The notes: generated by a model not told the origin, from the sequence alone. DNA of 64,000 nucleotides from Acanthacorydalis orientalis (GCA_034766995.1 CM068313.1:8227961-8291960), one strand, 5' to 3'. Counted from the first letter of the stretch, positions 46,592 through 59,103 are shown. Numbers and translations: made by a program.

Positions 46592-46905
46592 ATATCAATC
46601 ATGATCAGTGTTCTGTTTCACGGTGTACAACGAATGAGAGTATGCGATTTTAATATAAAACTGATAAGAAATTTATTCAAAATATTCTATTCACTGGAGA
46701 TTTGGTTATACTTTTTACTATTATATTTTGTTTTGTTAATTTTTATATTGTTTCTGATAAAAATTTTACGACGTCCATTTTACGCGAATTATTTGTGTGT
46801 ATAATTTGTTAATTTCTGTAATTTGTTAGAGATGAGGAGACGTTAGCGAACGTGTAGAATTTTGAGAATGCAGCGAGCAGGGTGTGGATCCTCCTAGTAA
46901 ATTCA
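46592..46905. repeat. Dispersed repeat E, copy 2
   Basis: Same blocks and same orientation as 8672-8935. It has an extra AT-rich stretch of about 70 bp in the middle and the ends TCATGATCAGTGTT and TCCTCCTAGTAAA. Confidence 0.65.
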
Positions 46906-46925
46906 AAAAAACATATTTTTTAATT

Positions 46926-47240
46926 CTACAGTTATGCTATGTATTTGAATTATCTTGAAATGAATTTTTTACTCACCACAGAATCCACAAAAAAGATTTG
47001 ATTAAAATATTCAATAAATATTTCTTACTATTTTTTGATTATTCCTTATTCGCATACCAATGACGATGCATCATCATATCTTTTTCATATTGTATCTGTA
47101 CCTTATGCCTCTGAGGAGCAATAAGCAACAATCATATATGTTCCGCAAACATTCATTAAACATTTCTTACCAGATATTTTTTATAATCTCCAAATCAAAT
47201 CAAAAAAGTTCGTCTGTGAAAATATTTTTAACAAAATGAA
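46926..47240. mobile_element. Family D, two-armed copy
   Basis: Begins with the outer tip ACAGTTATGCTATGTATTTG, then CACAGAATCCACAAAAAAGA and AAAATATTCAATAAATATTT. The centre is ATCTGTACCTTATGCCTCTG. The right arm has AAACATTCATTAAACATTTC and AAAGTTCGTCTGTGAAAATA. Confidence 0.72.
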
Positions 47241-47488
47241 TTTTCTTCCTCATCTCCAACTGTAAATATAGACTGTTGAAGTAACAATGACAATTGTCAC
47301 TTGTAAAAGGAAGTAAAAAATTTACTGCGTAGAATATTAATTGTGTATCATTTTTCACAAACATTTACTTTATGGCAGTTAAATATTTTTCTTATTATTA
47401 ATTCTAAGCAGAGCATAACTTGGAACAGTTTATTATTAAACAAGTTTATGAGTAGTTAAAGAAAGATATACAATGTTATTTGAGGTTT

Positions 47489-47490
47489 TA

Positions 47491-47545
<55 letters not shown>
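47489..47545. repeat. (TA)28 microsatellite
   Basis: Followed by TGTAAGTGTGTATG. Confidence 0.95.
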
Positions 47546-47548
<3 letters not shown>

Positions 47549-47599
47549 AGTGTGTATGTTAATGAAATAAAATTTTCCGAAAACTCATGAATACAATTA

Positions 47600-48090
47600 T
47601 AATTAAATTAACGTTCAAGCCGAAGACGCAAAATTTTATGAAACCACCGTTAAAGAAAACAAAACGTCGACGATGGAAATAAACAACAGAGAATAACGTT
47701 TACACCCACTTCATTATTAGAATGAAAAATTTTATGTTACCAAGTATGCAGGTAGGTATGCACGTAGGTTTCCTCCAGTTAAGTTAACGCAGCGGATTCC
47801 CTTATATTCATAGTTGAAATTTGTACGTGTTGCAAGGACTGCAGACACGTTCTACGATTTGTTGAGAAATTACAATGTACGGGCACCCGGTTGAAACATT
47901 CGCGTTGTAACGTTGTGTAAAGTTTCTCAGTAACACTGGTACGTTATATGAAAGACTCTGGAACGTGGTATTGAAAGCATATGCATCCGGCAAGACGACG
48001 GATGTGCAGGAAGAGGTAAACCGCATCGTCTCAGAATGAAAACAAAGGGATGTTGGGGTAAACTGAGGTTGTTTTTGTTCAAAGATTGTC
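47600..48090. other. CpG-containing island
   Basis: AAAACAAAACGTCGACGATG, TACGGGCACCCGGTTGAAAC and GCATCCGGCAAGACGACGGA. A minus-strand frame of 94 codons (47808-48092) with serine- and threonine-rich text is not recognisable. Confidence 0.35.
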
Positions 48091-48095
48091 ATATA

Positions 48096-48099
<4 letters not shown>

Positions 48100-48162
<63 letters not shown>
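48100..48162. repeat. (TA)31 microsatellite
   Basis: Ends TGTATATAATGTACATTA. Confidence 0.95.
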
Positions 48163-48169
<7 letters not shown>

Positions 48170-48177
48170 ATGTACAT

Positions 48178-48268
48178 TAAATAAATTCACTTTTGAAAGT
48201 ACACCTTTTTACTACCGAAAGGTGTTATACGTTTAAATAAACGCTCGTTTTCTAAACAATTTATGTTT
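48178..48268. repeat. Repeat C, copy 1
   Basis: AAATAAATTCACTTTTGAAA, CGAAAGGTGTTATACGTTTA and CTCGTTTTCTAAACAATTTA recur at 50218-50313. In both places the C segment is followed by family B mariner leader sequence. Confidence 0.75.
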
Positions 48269-48269
48269 T

Positions 48270-48713
48270 AAATTAAAATATTTACTCGTCGTTTTAAGAT
48301 TTCGAAGTGCCAACCTTAACATTTAAAAACACTATATATCTTGATCAAGCAGTTGGCATAACTCCAAAAACAGTAGCGAACACAATGGCGCCCGAAAAGC
48401 AGCATATTAGGCATTGCACACTTTCGCATTTCAGTTGAAAAATATGCTGCCGAAGTTTTGGAAATGATTTGTTCAGTTTTGAGGGAAGGAGATGTAATGC
48501 ATAAAATGTGCAAAAAATATCAAAACAATGGACGAAATCTAAAAATGCATTGATAACTTCATCGACTCAAAACCGCCATCTTTTTTTCGACAAGAGTTCG
48601 TCATTTACTCGACAGATGGAGTAAAGTTATACAAAAAGATGGAGGATTTTTTAAAGATTGAAATGTGTTCTATTTTTCCGTAAACATTTATTTTTATAAA
48701 AAAAGGAACCGAA
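48270..48713 (+). mobile_element. Mariner family B deletion derivative, 5'-truncated
   Basis: Starts inside the B leader (TTTTAAATTAAAATATTTAC). An ATG follows with ATGGCGCCCGAAAAGCAGCA (M-A-P-E-K-Q). Degenerate HTH text and the C-terminal block (TTCGTCATTTACTCGACAGA) precede the end GGAACCGAAG. The first 70 or so bases, including the left inverted repeat, are replaced by repeat C. A minus-strand frame (48316-48513) is a shadow. Confidence 0.8.
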
Positions 48714-48940
48714 GTCATCTATACATCCATATTCTCCTTAAAATTTAATTAGTTTTTTTTTTTACAACAAATATTAATGTCTAATGGTAAGGAAAGCGTG
48801 TTTGAAAAATATTTTTTTAGAAAACTAGGGGGTTCTGGTCCCTACTCGTTACATTTACTGATACTCGGTGTGCTCCGCCGCTGCTCACTTCACTCGCACC
48901 CCCGACTCTTCACTCGTATCGCATATATTCTCACAATATC

Positions 48941-48942
<2 letters not shown>

Positions 48943-48974
<32 letters not shown>
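48943..48974. repeat. (TA)15 microsatellite
   Basis: Follows a GC-rich 80-bp stretch (CTCCGCCGCTGCTCACTTCA) that I cannot identify. Confidence 0.93.
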
Positions 48975-48979
<5 letters not shown>

Positions 48980-49079
48980 AGTATGTCTATATAATCATTC
49001 TCGCTGTTGAATTCTAGTGAGTTTGTTCTTTTCGCAAGTGTATTGGGACGTAAATGTTTTATAAAGTCGCACATTTCAT

Positions 49080-49375
49080 TGTAGTTGTTATTTAATTTTC
49101 CCACATATTCCACGAATCAGGCTCCGCATTCATACACAGACAATATACAATAAGAGACGAAGGTTGGTTTCGGGGAATCACCCAACCCCGAGGTACAAGC
49201 ACAGAAATAAAGACACACAATGAAGACACACTATAACATGATTCACACTTTCTAAAAATTTATGAGAAAAAAATTTTTACTTGTTATGATACCAATATCA
49301 TAATTTTTTATGTAACTTCGGATGTCATCGTTAATAATAATTTAATACAAAATCTCTACGTTTTTTAATTTTTTT
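49080..49375 (+). mobile_element. LINE 3' UTR copy (same family as 16866-17665)
   Basis: This reads as the reverse complement of 16866-17160. ATATTCCACGAATCAGGCTC, ACGAAGGTTGGTTTCGGG, TTGTTATGATACCAATATCA, ATCGTTAATAATAATTTAAT and ACAAAATCTCTACGTTTTTT occur in that order. It ends in a T/A-rich tail. Only the 3' end is present, as expected of a 5'-truncated LINE insertion. The stem-loop TTATGATACCAATATCATAA is retained. Confidence 0.75.
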
Positions 49376-49447
49376 TTTACAATTTATTTGTTCATATATA
49401 TAGATGGATAAAAATATATCAAAGTGAATGTTCAAGAAGTATCTATA

Positions 49448-49451
<4 letters not shown>

Positions 49452-49531
<80 letters not shown>
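49452..49531. repeat. (TC)n-(TA)n-(TG)n compound microsatellite
   Basis: Three dinucleotide arrays in direct succession without spacers. Confidence 0.95.
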
Positions 49532-49532
<1 letters not shown>

Positions 49533-50124
49533 ATTTATATAAACTCAAAAACTTATACACACTTTCATATAATATTCATATCAAAAATCTGTCCAAACCA
49601 GCACGAGTAATAAATTCAGGGTAAAAAATATCAGTGAACTGGAACAAAAACGCACAAGCAAACAAACAAACCAATAAACAAAAAAGCCCAGTGTACACGT
49701 TACGACCGTTTATTTCGAGATACGAAAAAATGAGCACGATTTGACTAAATCTGTAAAACAATATCGTGAACATTTCAATAAAATCGCTCTGATTCGTCAA
49801 TGCTACACTTGTGAAACTTTTTCTGGCTGATTGTTCGTTTGCAGCTAAACTGAACGCGTATTATCTTATTGTATCTCTGCAGCATCGGAGCTTCACAACG
49901 CTATGCAATAACAGTTTGTCGAAAACAACGTTTATTACAATACATTTTCGTATCGATTCGTTAGTAAAATAAAATTCTATTCGAGCGATGTACTGTTTCT
50001 CGTCTATGTTTAGAAAATGTTGTGTTCGGTGGTCGAAGTCCAAACTTTTTTTTTAATAAAATACGTTCTGTAAAGAATATATTTTGTAATTGTTAAATTT
50101 TAAATAGAAATTAAAGTTAAAATA

Positions 50125-50215
50125 AAGATGGATTTTTCTGTACCTTAACACTTTGAAAATGATGGAATTTTTATCGAAACACACAAAAATAATCAAATGA
50201 TTGATAAAAATTTAT
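50125..50215. mobile_element. Family D, right-arm fragment
   Basis: TTTTTCTGTACCTTAACACT, TTGAAAATGATGGAATTTTT, ATCGAAACACACAAAAATAA and AAAAATTTATTAAATAAATT. The outer end is replaced by repeat C. Confidence 0.65.
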
Positions 50216-50217
50216 TA

Positions 50218-50313
50218 AATAAATTAAATAAATTCACTTTTAAAAATACAACCATCTTGCTGCCAAAAGGTATTGCACGTTTAAATAAACAATCGTTTTC
50301 TAAACAATTTAAT
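50218..50313. repeat. Repeat C, copy 2
   Basis: See 48178-48268. The orientation is the same, about 2.04 kb downstream. Confidence 0.75.
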
Positions 50314-50354
50314 TTTATCTAAGTATGATTTTCTTATTTATTAAGCGTGAAAAT

Positions 50355-50425
50355 AAATTGTCTTTAAATTGAAACAAACATGACTCTTAATTAAAATATT
50401 TTCTCAACATTCATTGAATTTTTTA
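50355..50425 (+). mobile_element. Mariner family B leader fragment
   Basis: TCTTTAAATTGAAACAAACA and AATTAAAATATTTTCTCAAC match the B 5' leader. The remainder of the element is absent. Confidence 0.55.
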
Positions 50426-50568
50426 TCTAGTCAAGAAATTAAATTGATTGTACAATTTGAAGTATTCAGGATTCAATCATAAGTATTATATTCACAGAAA
50501 AGCAACTTACAAACAATATATATTTTTATTAGAAAAAAAATGTTTATTTTTTTAGCTTTCTCTCTCTC

Positions 50569-50573
<5 letters not shown>

Positions 50574-50642
<69 letters not shown>

Positions 50643-50658
50643 ATATATATTATATATA

Positions 50659-50738
<80 letters not shown>

Positions 50739-50745
50739 ATATAAA
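50574..50745. repeat. Long interrupted (TA)n array, about 170 bp
   Basis: This is the longest array in the window. It is led by CTCTCTCTCTATG and broken by TT steps at about 50630, 50650 and 50665, which give a quasi-periodic TATTATATATA pattern. Confidence 0.95.
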
Positions 50746-51604
50746 AAGTTCTAGATCTTATCTGGATAGATTTTTAGAGAATTAATTTTTATTTTTTATC
50801 ATATAGATTCAAAAATAAAATAAAATTTTTTTCCAGTATTGAACTGAAATCTATTTATTTCTGAAAAAAATCTATTTAAAAAAATATTAAGATATTTCAA
50901 AATTTAAACATCCAAAAAAGTTTGGAGAATGAAATAAGAATTGTTTATATAGTTTAATATTTTTAATATTTTTAATATTTTAATATTTTTAAAATGAAAA
51001 TGATTTCATTTGTAAATTGTGTTTATCCATAGTTCTAAATTTGTATTGTGCCATTTTGTACAAATTTATAATTAGTTTACTTATATAAAACATGATTTCG
51101 TCTTGTTGAAGACTACTAAATGTTTTACTTACGAATCATTCCGTCAATTATTTTAATATATTATTTAATAAGTTTATATACAAAAAATGTTGATATCATG
51201 TTTATTTATTCTTAAAAATCTGATATGTAATAAAACTGGCAAGAAAGCACATAGAAAATAACAAGTTTATTAAAAAAATAAAATAAATCTCGTGGCGGTA
51301 CTTCTGGAACGTTTTAAAATAAATAAAATAAGATATTATGAAAGTTGTTCAAACTCTCGGGATGTATTTCATGCATTCTTCATTAAGTTCGTCGGGTTTT
51401 GTGGTATGTATGTATGTATATATGTATACATACATATACAAACACAGTCTCTTTTTCTTTAGTAGAGATGCATTCGACTGTACAGTAATTTTGATAAATG
51501 TTTTATGAGACCACAAAAATTTTCAACATTAGAATTTGTTTACACAGATTGCGAAACGGTCTTTTTATGTGACAGTATATTTAAATATAACATTCGTTTG
51601 GGTT

Positions 51605-51605
<1 letters not shown>
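50746..51605. other. AT-rich background
   Basis: No recognisable gene. A direct triplication of TTTTTAATAT lies at about 50960-50990. Confidence 0.5.

Positions 51606-51609
<4 letters not shown>

Positions 51610-51660
<51 letters not shown>
51610..51660. repeat. (TA)25 microsatellite
   Basis: Preceded by TATATACATA and followed by TTTGTGTGTATG. No recognisable gene lies between 51661 and 53590, and a short array is at 53098-53118. Confidence 0.95.
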
Positions 51661-51665
<5 letters not shown>

Positions 51666-53596
51666 GTGTATGTAAATGTGTTAAAATTCTCGGAATCGTA
51701 TAATTCTTGCAAACTTTAAGACGGTTATAAAAAGAACGAGATGTAAAGAATTTAATAGTTAATTCATTGTAGGTTTTACAGTCAATTTAGTTTAACTTGA
51801 AATAATTGTATTGAATTATATTTCTTTTTTATTTGTCAGATAATTCTTCACCTTCATTTATATATTTTTAGAGGAAAATATTTATTTTTAATCAGTACGC
51901 ATTGAGTCTTAGAATAATATGTTTTTAAATTGACAGGCATTCATTATACATAATTGAAGCATCAACAAATTGTCTTATACCATCTTTACCTCAGAAAAAA
52001 ATATTTACCAACTAAACTTGATTAATTCGTATGTAGAAACAAGCCACATACTCGAACCCATTAACTGAATTAAACATCAATCATCACCATCAAGGAAAGT
52101 GTCACTTTCGAACGAGTTTATCAATGAATAAGACGATAAAAAGGTCTTCGGGAATTGAATAAAACCGTTCCAATGTTTAGATACGGCTTTCAGTAAATAT
52201 TTATTTTAACAGTGTAACATAAAAGCTGGAATTTTCACCAAAAAAAAAAAATATTACACACATATACACACAACTTTCTACAACTTCGATGAATAATAAA
52301 TGAAGCATAAATTTTAGCTTTGTGTAAATATTGTCGTGTTCGAGTTTTTCGTGTTTTATTTCTGTATTGTTTTATTATTTTTAAATCGAGAGTTTTTTTT
52401 CCACATTGCGAAGTTTGATGTTTTTTTCCCTCTAAATAAAACATCGATTGGTTAATAATTTATCGAGGTTTCCATAAGTGTAATTTATACAGATTGAAGA
52501 AAAACTTTTTCAATATTCGTTGTACAGTTTTTTGTTGTTGTTGAGTTTTATTACTATTTAAATGCTGATATTTGAAATTTGTTGTTTTATATTTTCAAGA
52601 GATTTGTATGTATTTTCAATTAAAATTATTCAATTTTTGAGGAATATTAGTCTTGCGTAATGAATGACAGATTTGTATTTTTTAATTAAAAGGCGGTCTT
52701 AAGCTGATAAGTAGTTTTACATTTTCAAGAACGAATTATAAATGAATTTTAGAAAAATATACTTTTAGGGTCTGTTAACTAATAGTTTTTCTTTTATTTA
52801 ATATTTGAAAAAGGGATCAATTTTCTGTAAATTAATCTCTTCATACGAAAAATTATGTTTGTGAGGAAATGAAATATTTATCCATAAAAATGAATTCAGC
52901 TAGTGTGAAAGAATATATTGTGATATCAAATATATTCAATGTAATTTTTCAAAATGATGTTAATCTGTAATATTTTTTATTTTGATTTACCTTATCTATT
53001 ATAGCAGACTTTTTTTATTAAACATATATTATTTTATTAAAAAAAATCGATAATATGCATTTTATTTTATTTACATACGTATATATTTATATATTTAAAT
53101 ATATATATATATATATTATATTTATACCTAATGCATGTATGCTTATATATCTTTTTGTATAGAATGTACAGTTCTTAACGCATTTAGTTTAAAAAAGCTT
53201 TTAGATTTTGTCGCATAGTAAGCGTAAAAGGGATATACCGAAAATGGGGAAAATCTAATTTGTATGTATGTTGTATGCACAATTTATGTAAAAAATGTAA
53301 CTGTTACATTAGCTCCCGTATTTTATTATTAAGTATATTTTTTTCTTCAAAGCGTAGTGAAAGCTTTTCGAACTTATATAGTCATTACTTCATTGAATTG
53401 AATTAAATGGAAATATGTACGTGTAAACATTTATATTTTATGCTCTATACCAACAGAAGTAAAACATTTTGATATTTATTTTATAAATTGATTCAAATTA
53501 AAAATATTTCGATAGGTTATTATAAAATGTTTGGACGATTTGTTTATTTTTAATCTCTTTAAAGCAAGACTGTAAACCCTGTGAGATATACAAATA

Positions 53597-53791
53597 TTGG
53601 GTTAGAAAAAAAGTTCGTTGCGTTTACATTCATCAATTTTTAATTTTAAATTTAATAGATTTTAAATTCAGAAAGTTACACAAAAATAGCAGAGAAAAAC
53701 ATATGGAATCATGTCATATAATCGAACTGCTTGCGAAACTGCAATTAATGACATGTATTTTAAAACGCTATGAACTTTTATTTCAACCCAA
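53597..53791. mobile_element. Mariner-type MITE, 195 bp
   Basis: TTGGGTTAGAAAAAAAGTTC at the left and (inverse of the right end) TTGGGTTGAAATAAAAGTTC extend to about 30 bp of terminal inverted repeat. They are flanked by TA (53595-53596 and 53792-53793). The interior is AT-rich without coding text. Confidence 0.88.
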
Positions 53792-53989
53792 TAGAATATA
53801 ATTGTGAAATTGTCATTTTGAAATATTTATATATTAGTTCATAAAGCTACTCGTTTATCCAATTTTGTTCATTAGAAATATATTGCTGCTTCTTTCCAGA
53901 CACTTTCTAGTAGTAAACTAAAGAAATTAATAAACCATCTAACAATGTATCGAATCACGACACTTTGACAAATAACATCAAAGACGATT

Positions 53990-54440
53990 CGATACTCGAG
54001 AGACTCATAAAATGTGATAATTGATCGTAAACAGTCTTTCTCGATCATTAAAAATCATATAAAAAAAAACGTCTGGACGAATCTCTCGCCACTTTTTTCT
54101 CGTAGACGTATCGCAGAGAACCAAGCATTTCTAACGACTCCGTCGTCATCAGTGTGTGTGTGTGCAGAAAAGAGTGACGCGGGTACCGGGGGTGACGTGG
54201 AAGATGATAATGATGACGGGGAGTCGTGTTAATGGGTGAATAGTATAAGGGTAGTTTTAATGTGTGCTTTTTATGGCTATTTTATGTGGAATAATTATTT
54301 CGATGATAATCCATTATCTAACCAGTTAAGCACTGCGGTAGATAATCATTCCGTTTATGTGCTCTGTATATTACATAATGGTTTTATCTGTTTCGCGTAT
54401 AAATTAATGGGGTTTGATCAGAGATGAGTTTCGTTGAGAC
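53990..54440. other. CpG-containing island
   Basis: AACGACTCCGTCGTCATCAG, a GTGTGTGTGTG tract, then ACGCGGGTACCGGGGGTGAC and GATGATAATGATGACGGGGA. The 72-codon frame 54014-54232 begins with GTG and encodes an acidic tail (GGDVEDDNDDGE). It is not a family I recognise. Confidence 0.35.
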
Positions 54441-55419
54441 GTGGTACAATCGTGGCTGAAACGATGAGAAAAAATTATTCGGAATTTTTTTTTATTTAAA
54501 AAAAATCAAATCTGATAAGATTTAATGTATTGTTTTTTATTTAGGATTTAAAAGCTTTAAAAAAGATAAAAATTATTAATGTCGAAATAAAGACTTGTTC
54601 TAATTGAAAAAAATGTAGAATTTCAGAATAATTTCAATTAAAACACTTTGATTTTGTTAAGAAAATCTTACAGTTTAGAATCGTTTATTAAAAGAACTAG
54701 AGTGAAATGATCAAAGTTATTATATATTAGAATTTTTAGTTGTAGGAAGGTTAGTATATCATTTTTGTTTAAATAAGTTTATAGCTTTGTATGATTTAAA
54801 AAGATATTTACTTCTGAAAACAGTGATTTTGTTTAAAAAAATCAGAATTAATTAATAAATTAGTCAAATTTCAATTAAAAATACTTTGATCTTTTGAATA
54901 AAATGTTACAGTTTGCTTATTTAAAATTGTAGATAAAATAACTAAATATTCAAAATTATTTTATTGTGATACTTTTAGTTTTTATAGAATTCAATATTCC
55001 ATTTTAGTTTAATTGAATTTAGACCTATGTATAAAATAAGAAATATTAATTTTCGCAGACAGTACTTTAAAATAAAAGAAATCATTTTAGTTCAGTTTCG
55101 ATGATTTATTTATAGAAATTTTTAATTGTTTGTTCTTCAGATAATTAAAAATAACAATTAATTGAAAAGGCACTTCTCTCAATTAAAAATGTGTTTTTTT
55201 TTTGTACTATAGTTGGGAAAAAGAAACAAATTTATAAGATATTTATTAAGTTTTTATAGGAGCTCATACTCTTGAATGGTTTCAAGTATTGATATGAAAC
55301 AAAACAGAAAGCTTGAAAGTATTGGATTTATTTTTCAATAAAATCATCATCATTGTCAGTACATTTCTGCCATGTAATAAGTTTCTTTTATTCCATCAAT
55401 GAAGAAATCTGATTTTATA
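54441..55419. other. AT-rich background
   Basis: No recognisable feature. Confidence 0.5.
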
Positions 55420-55775
55420 AATGAAATTTTTCACTCATCCAAAAACAACAAACAGTTTAATGATCAAAAATATTTAATAATTGATTGCTAATCATTTTTG
55501 ATTATTCTTTATGCGTATTTCGATGAAAGTGTCTTTATTTTCAGAGTGATAAGGTACATGATAATTTATTTTGTACCTTTATACCGTAATATAAGCGTTA
55601 ATGTCCATAAAATATATTTATGGACATAAATGCGTTGAAGATGATAGAATTTCTATCGAATGGCTATAAATAATAATCAATAATTAATTATTGATCAGAA
55701 CATTTGAATAATTTGTGACGTGAAAGAGTAATTATTCATGAAAGTGAATTTAGCTACAGTTCCAATACTGTATTA
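55420..55775. mobile_element. Family D, most complete copy
   Basis: Left arm: ATAAATGAAATTTTTCACTC, GATCAAAAATATTTAATAAT, TATGCGTATTTCGATGAAAG and TTTTCAGAGTGATAAGGTAC. Right arm: GAAGATGATAGAATTTCTAT, AATTAATTATTGATCAGAAC and TATTCATGAAAGTGAATTTA, then the tip GCTACAGTTCCAATACTGTA. The core contains its own hairpin (ATGTCCATAAA / TTTATGGACAT, 55601-55627). It is about 355 bp in all. Confidence 0.8.
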
Positions 55776-55912
55776 TGGAAAAATCTGGTGTTTTTTTCCT
55801 TCAGGCAATTAATTCAGAGAAGATTTATTTGGCTGGTACAGTATAAATGAAAATAAATGATAAAATATGTAAGACAGTTTGTCAGTATATAAGTTTAAAA
55901 TATATATTGACA

Positions 55913-55981
55913 ATGAATTGCATTATTTATTACTTTTCTCTAAGTTTAAAAAAGAGAAAAGTAATAAATAATACAATTCAT
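55913..55981. repeat. 28-bp inverted repeat with 13-nt loop
   Basis: The arm at 55913-55940 (ATGAATTGCATTATTTATTA, then CTTTTCTC) and the arm at 55954-55981 pair at 27 of 28 positions around TAAGTTTAAAAAA. Length and loop fit a microRNA- or siRNA-precursor-like hairpin on either strand. It may equally be the remnant of a tiny MITE. Confidence 0.85.
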
Positions 55982-56436
55982 ATGAAGTCTAAGCTCAAAT
56001 TTCCAATTCTCATTCAAAATGTTTACTTAACTTTTCCTGTACATAAAAAATACTCCCTTTCTATTTTTTATACACATTTTACATAAATATATGTAGAGGT
56101 GTGTATATTTGTATAGAAAAAAAGTATATCACGAGTAGGAAAAAAAACAACCCTTTGTCAAACACCACATTACACGTTTCATTAAACGAGTTGGGAAAAC
56201 GTTACAAAATGCTCACGCTGTACAGAAGAATACATTTTAAATAGCGGTGTGTATTTAAATCGGTCTGGAAAACTCATTGCCATTCGAAAAGCTCATCAAA
56301 AATAAAGTTAGCGTCAAGGACGGTTGCATTCGATAGCCGTGTTCGTTTAAAGCTTTCGCTTATAAGCGTGACTCGTGTTTGAAATAATTTCAATGTGATT
56401 TGTTCCACGATTGCATTTTACTTTCTTGTGAATATG
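55982..56436. other. Unremarkable sequence, slightly GC-richer near 56170-56350
   Basis: No gene was identified. CATTCGATAGCCGTGTTCG and nearby CG pairs hint at another small island. Confidence 0.35.
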
Positions 56437-56852
56437 TCATATATATATATATATATATATATAATTTGAAAAATTATTTAAACCTTATTGAACATGAATA
56501 AAATGTTAAGAAATGTATGCATCTTTGATAAGATTTCTTTTATAAAACGAACCGTTTTTTTATGAAAAATATTTAAGCTTTTCATATGAAACTTATTTCA
56601 AAAAACATTCTTTAATTTTTTTACTTTGAATCACAAAGTGATTTCTGAAAAAATACAATTTTAAGTGTATTTTTCCACATTTTAACGACGTTGTTTCTGC
56701 ACACTTGACAAGATTCGTCTTTCGACTGCAGCACAACAAAACAACGGTGATTTATTTGACGCCAGCCTCTTGCAGCCCACCTCATGCGTCAACATGTCAG
56801 CATGTGTCCGTTTTCTTTTAATCCGTCCGTATTATCATTACGTACAAACTCT

Positions 56853-56858
<6 letters not shown>

Positions 56859-56914
<56 letters not shown>
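56859..56914. repeat. (TA)28 microsatellite
   Basis: Preceded by CTCATTTTATA. A shorter array lies at 56440-56463. Confidence 0.95.
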
Positions 56915-56922
<8 letters not shown>

Positions 56923-57029
56923 AAAATTTTTGATATTACTTTTCTAACGGAAGATAATTAATTTGACTTTTTTCAACCAGAGACATCACTTCGTTTGGAA
57001 AATTATTTATTTTTATGATTTTTTTGCGT

Positions 57030-57030
57030 T

Positions 57031-57068
<38 letters not shown>
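57030..57068. repeat. (TA)n-(GA)n compound microsatellite
   Basis: TA followed by about ten GA units. Confidence 0.93.
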
Positions 57069-57070
<2 letters not shown>

Positions 57071-57674
57071 TCCAAAATTGTATACACACTTTAATTGTTA
57101 ACTTTATTTTATTTTCATAAATTCAATTTTACTGAAAAAGAAAAAAAAATGTTGCTGACTTATTGGCGATAGTGTACATGCATTTTTTGGACTCATGTTT
57201 ATATATTTGTGTGCTTGTGGGAGATATAGCGAGAGAGACAAAAGAGAAGTGTGTATTCTAATGAAAAAAAAATTATAGATAATATAGCTGTTGATATGAC
57301 AGTATCCTAATGGTTTTCGTCCTTTTGAATCATCTGAGTGTCTGTTCTTCACTGCTAGTTTCAGAACGTGTGCTGTCTTCAGATAGATATCAAATACTTT
57401 CATTTCTACCTGAAACTATATATTGAACAATGCAGGTTTGAAACATAAGCGATTTAAGAACGTTACAGTAGAAATAAATTAACCCCTGATCTTGTGATAT
57501 CTTCACTAGATATTAAATTTTCTCATCTGTACTTGAAAATTCCAAATATTTTGAAACTAGTATTGGATAACAAATACTCAGATGATTAAAAAAAAGAAAA
57601 TCATCAGAACAACATAATAAAGGGATTGCAAATATCAAAAAAATTCTAATTTTGGCAACTTATCTAAATCCATT

Positions 57675-57880
57675 TTTATAAATTAATTTTTCATTTCTTT
57701 ATAAAATTAGAAAAGATTTTCTAAAACTATCGTAGATATTAAATAATTAATTATTTATTATTTTTAATTCTTACTTGTACGCAATTCAATGGTGATATTA
57801 CATTTTCTATATCTCTTTATTTTTTTTTGTGATTTGTAGCGAATAAAAATTTCATCTGTGAAAGGAAATACAACTGTTTA
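57675..57880. mobile_element. Family D, short two-armed copy
   Basis: TAAATTAATTTTTCATTTCT and TTGTACGCAATTCAATGGTG are left-arm blocks. TTTTTTTGTGATTTGTAGCG and AAATTTCATCTGTGAAAGGA are right-arm blocks. The central pair of blocks is missing. Confidence 0.55.
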
Positions 57881-59103
57881 TTCTTGTCTTAGTTATTCGG
57901 TATTCGATTTTATGTTAATCCTTTTTTCGATAAGCAGATTTACTTTGTTTTCGCACTCTTAATGTATTTTTAGCTATAAGAACATCAATTGACATGTTTA
58001 AATAAATTTATTTACTTTCTCTCTTATTGTAATCTAAAAAAAAACATCCGATAATATACTAACGTATTTTTCAATGTTTAAAAAAGATTTAATAAATCCC
58101 CTTTTCAATATTTCACATATTAATCCTGTAAAAAAAAATTTTGAACTAACACATTTTTCGTCGAAATGTTGTTCTATTTTATTTCGAATAGTTTCAACTC
58201 TTAAGTCATCTTTAAGTAGTTTCTGTATAATCTAATTTTGACTGTATTTAAGGTCCGTATATACATTTTACTAGAATAGTATTTTATATATTTTTTTAGA
58301 AAAAAAAATGTTAAATAAATAATATGAGAACTACCTAGATAATTGAAAATTCGAAACTAGTTATGGAATATAAAGAATTGAGTGAATTATTAATACGAAT
58401 TGTTCTCGGATAAAAGTAAAAATAACCTAATAAACGAATAGATAAATACATATATCAACTCAATATGCAATTCACTCAAAATAAACTATTTATTTTAAAA
58501 AAAAATCATATATACATTCCTTTAAATTTATCTGAAATTAGTATCAACCCTTTCCACTCGACTGTCCTCTCTGAGGGAACATCGTGAATCTAATAAGTAA
58601 CAATATTATTTTTTTTATAAAACATAATCTAATAAATGTATTTTTGAAGTTTCATTTGAATAAAGAAATTATTTACAATGTTATATCATTTTCTTTGAAG
58701 TTATTTATTGCTTACTATTTTCTTAAAAAATATGCTGGAGTTGCTGATAGGTGGGGTGAAAGAAATCTCCGAGTACAAAGGGTTAAAATAGAAAATATTC
58801 GGAATATGAAAACGAAACAACATTAATATTTTTTTATATTATTTGTTCCATTAGACGAATTAAATACAACGTTCAACTCTTTAATTAATACCATAAAAAT
58901 AAATCTTTTTATAAATTATTAATATCTACAGAATAATTTCATATTCACAAGAAAATCGTTTCATGGGCTATAAAATTCTTTTCTTTCTCATAATATTGTA
59001 ATATTCAAATCGTCTTTTCTTAACTTTTACAACTTTTACCGCTGACTAGAAGTTTATAATTAATTCATATTGTTTTTTAAGTAGTAGTAAAATGATTACA
59101 AAG

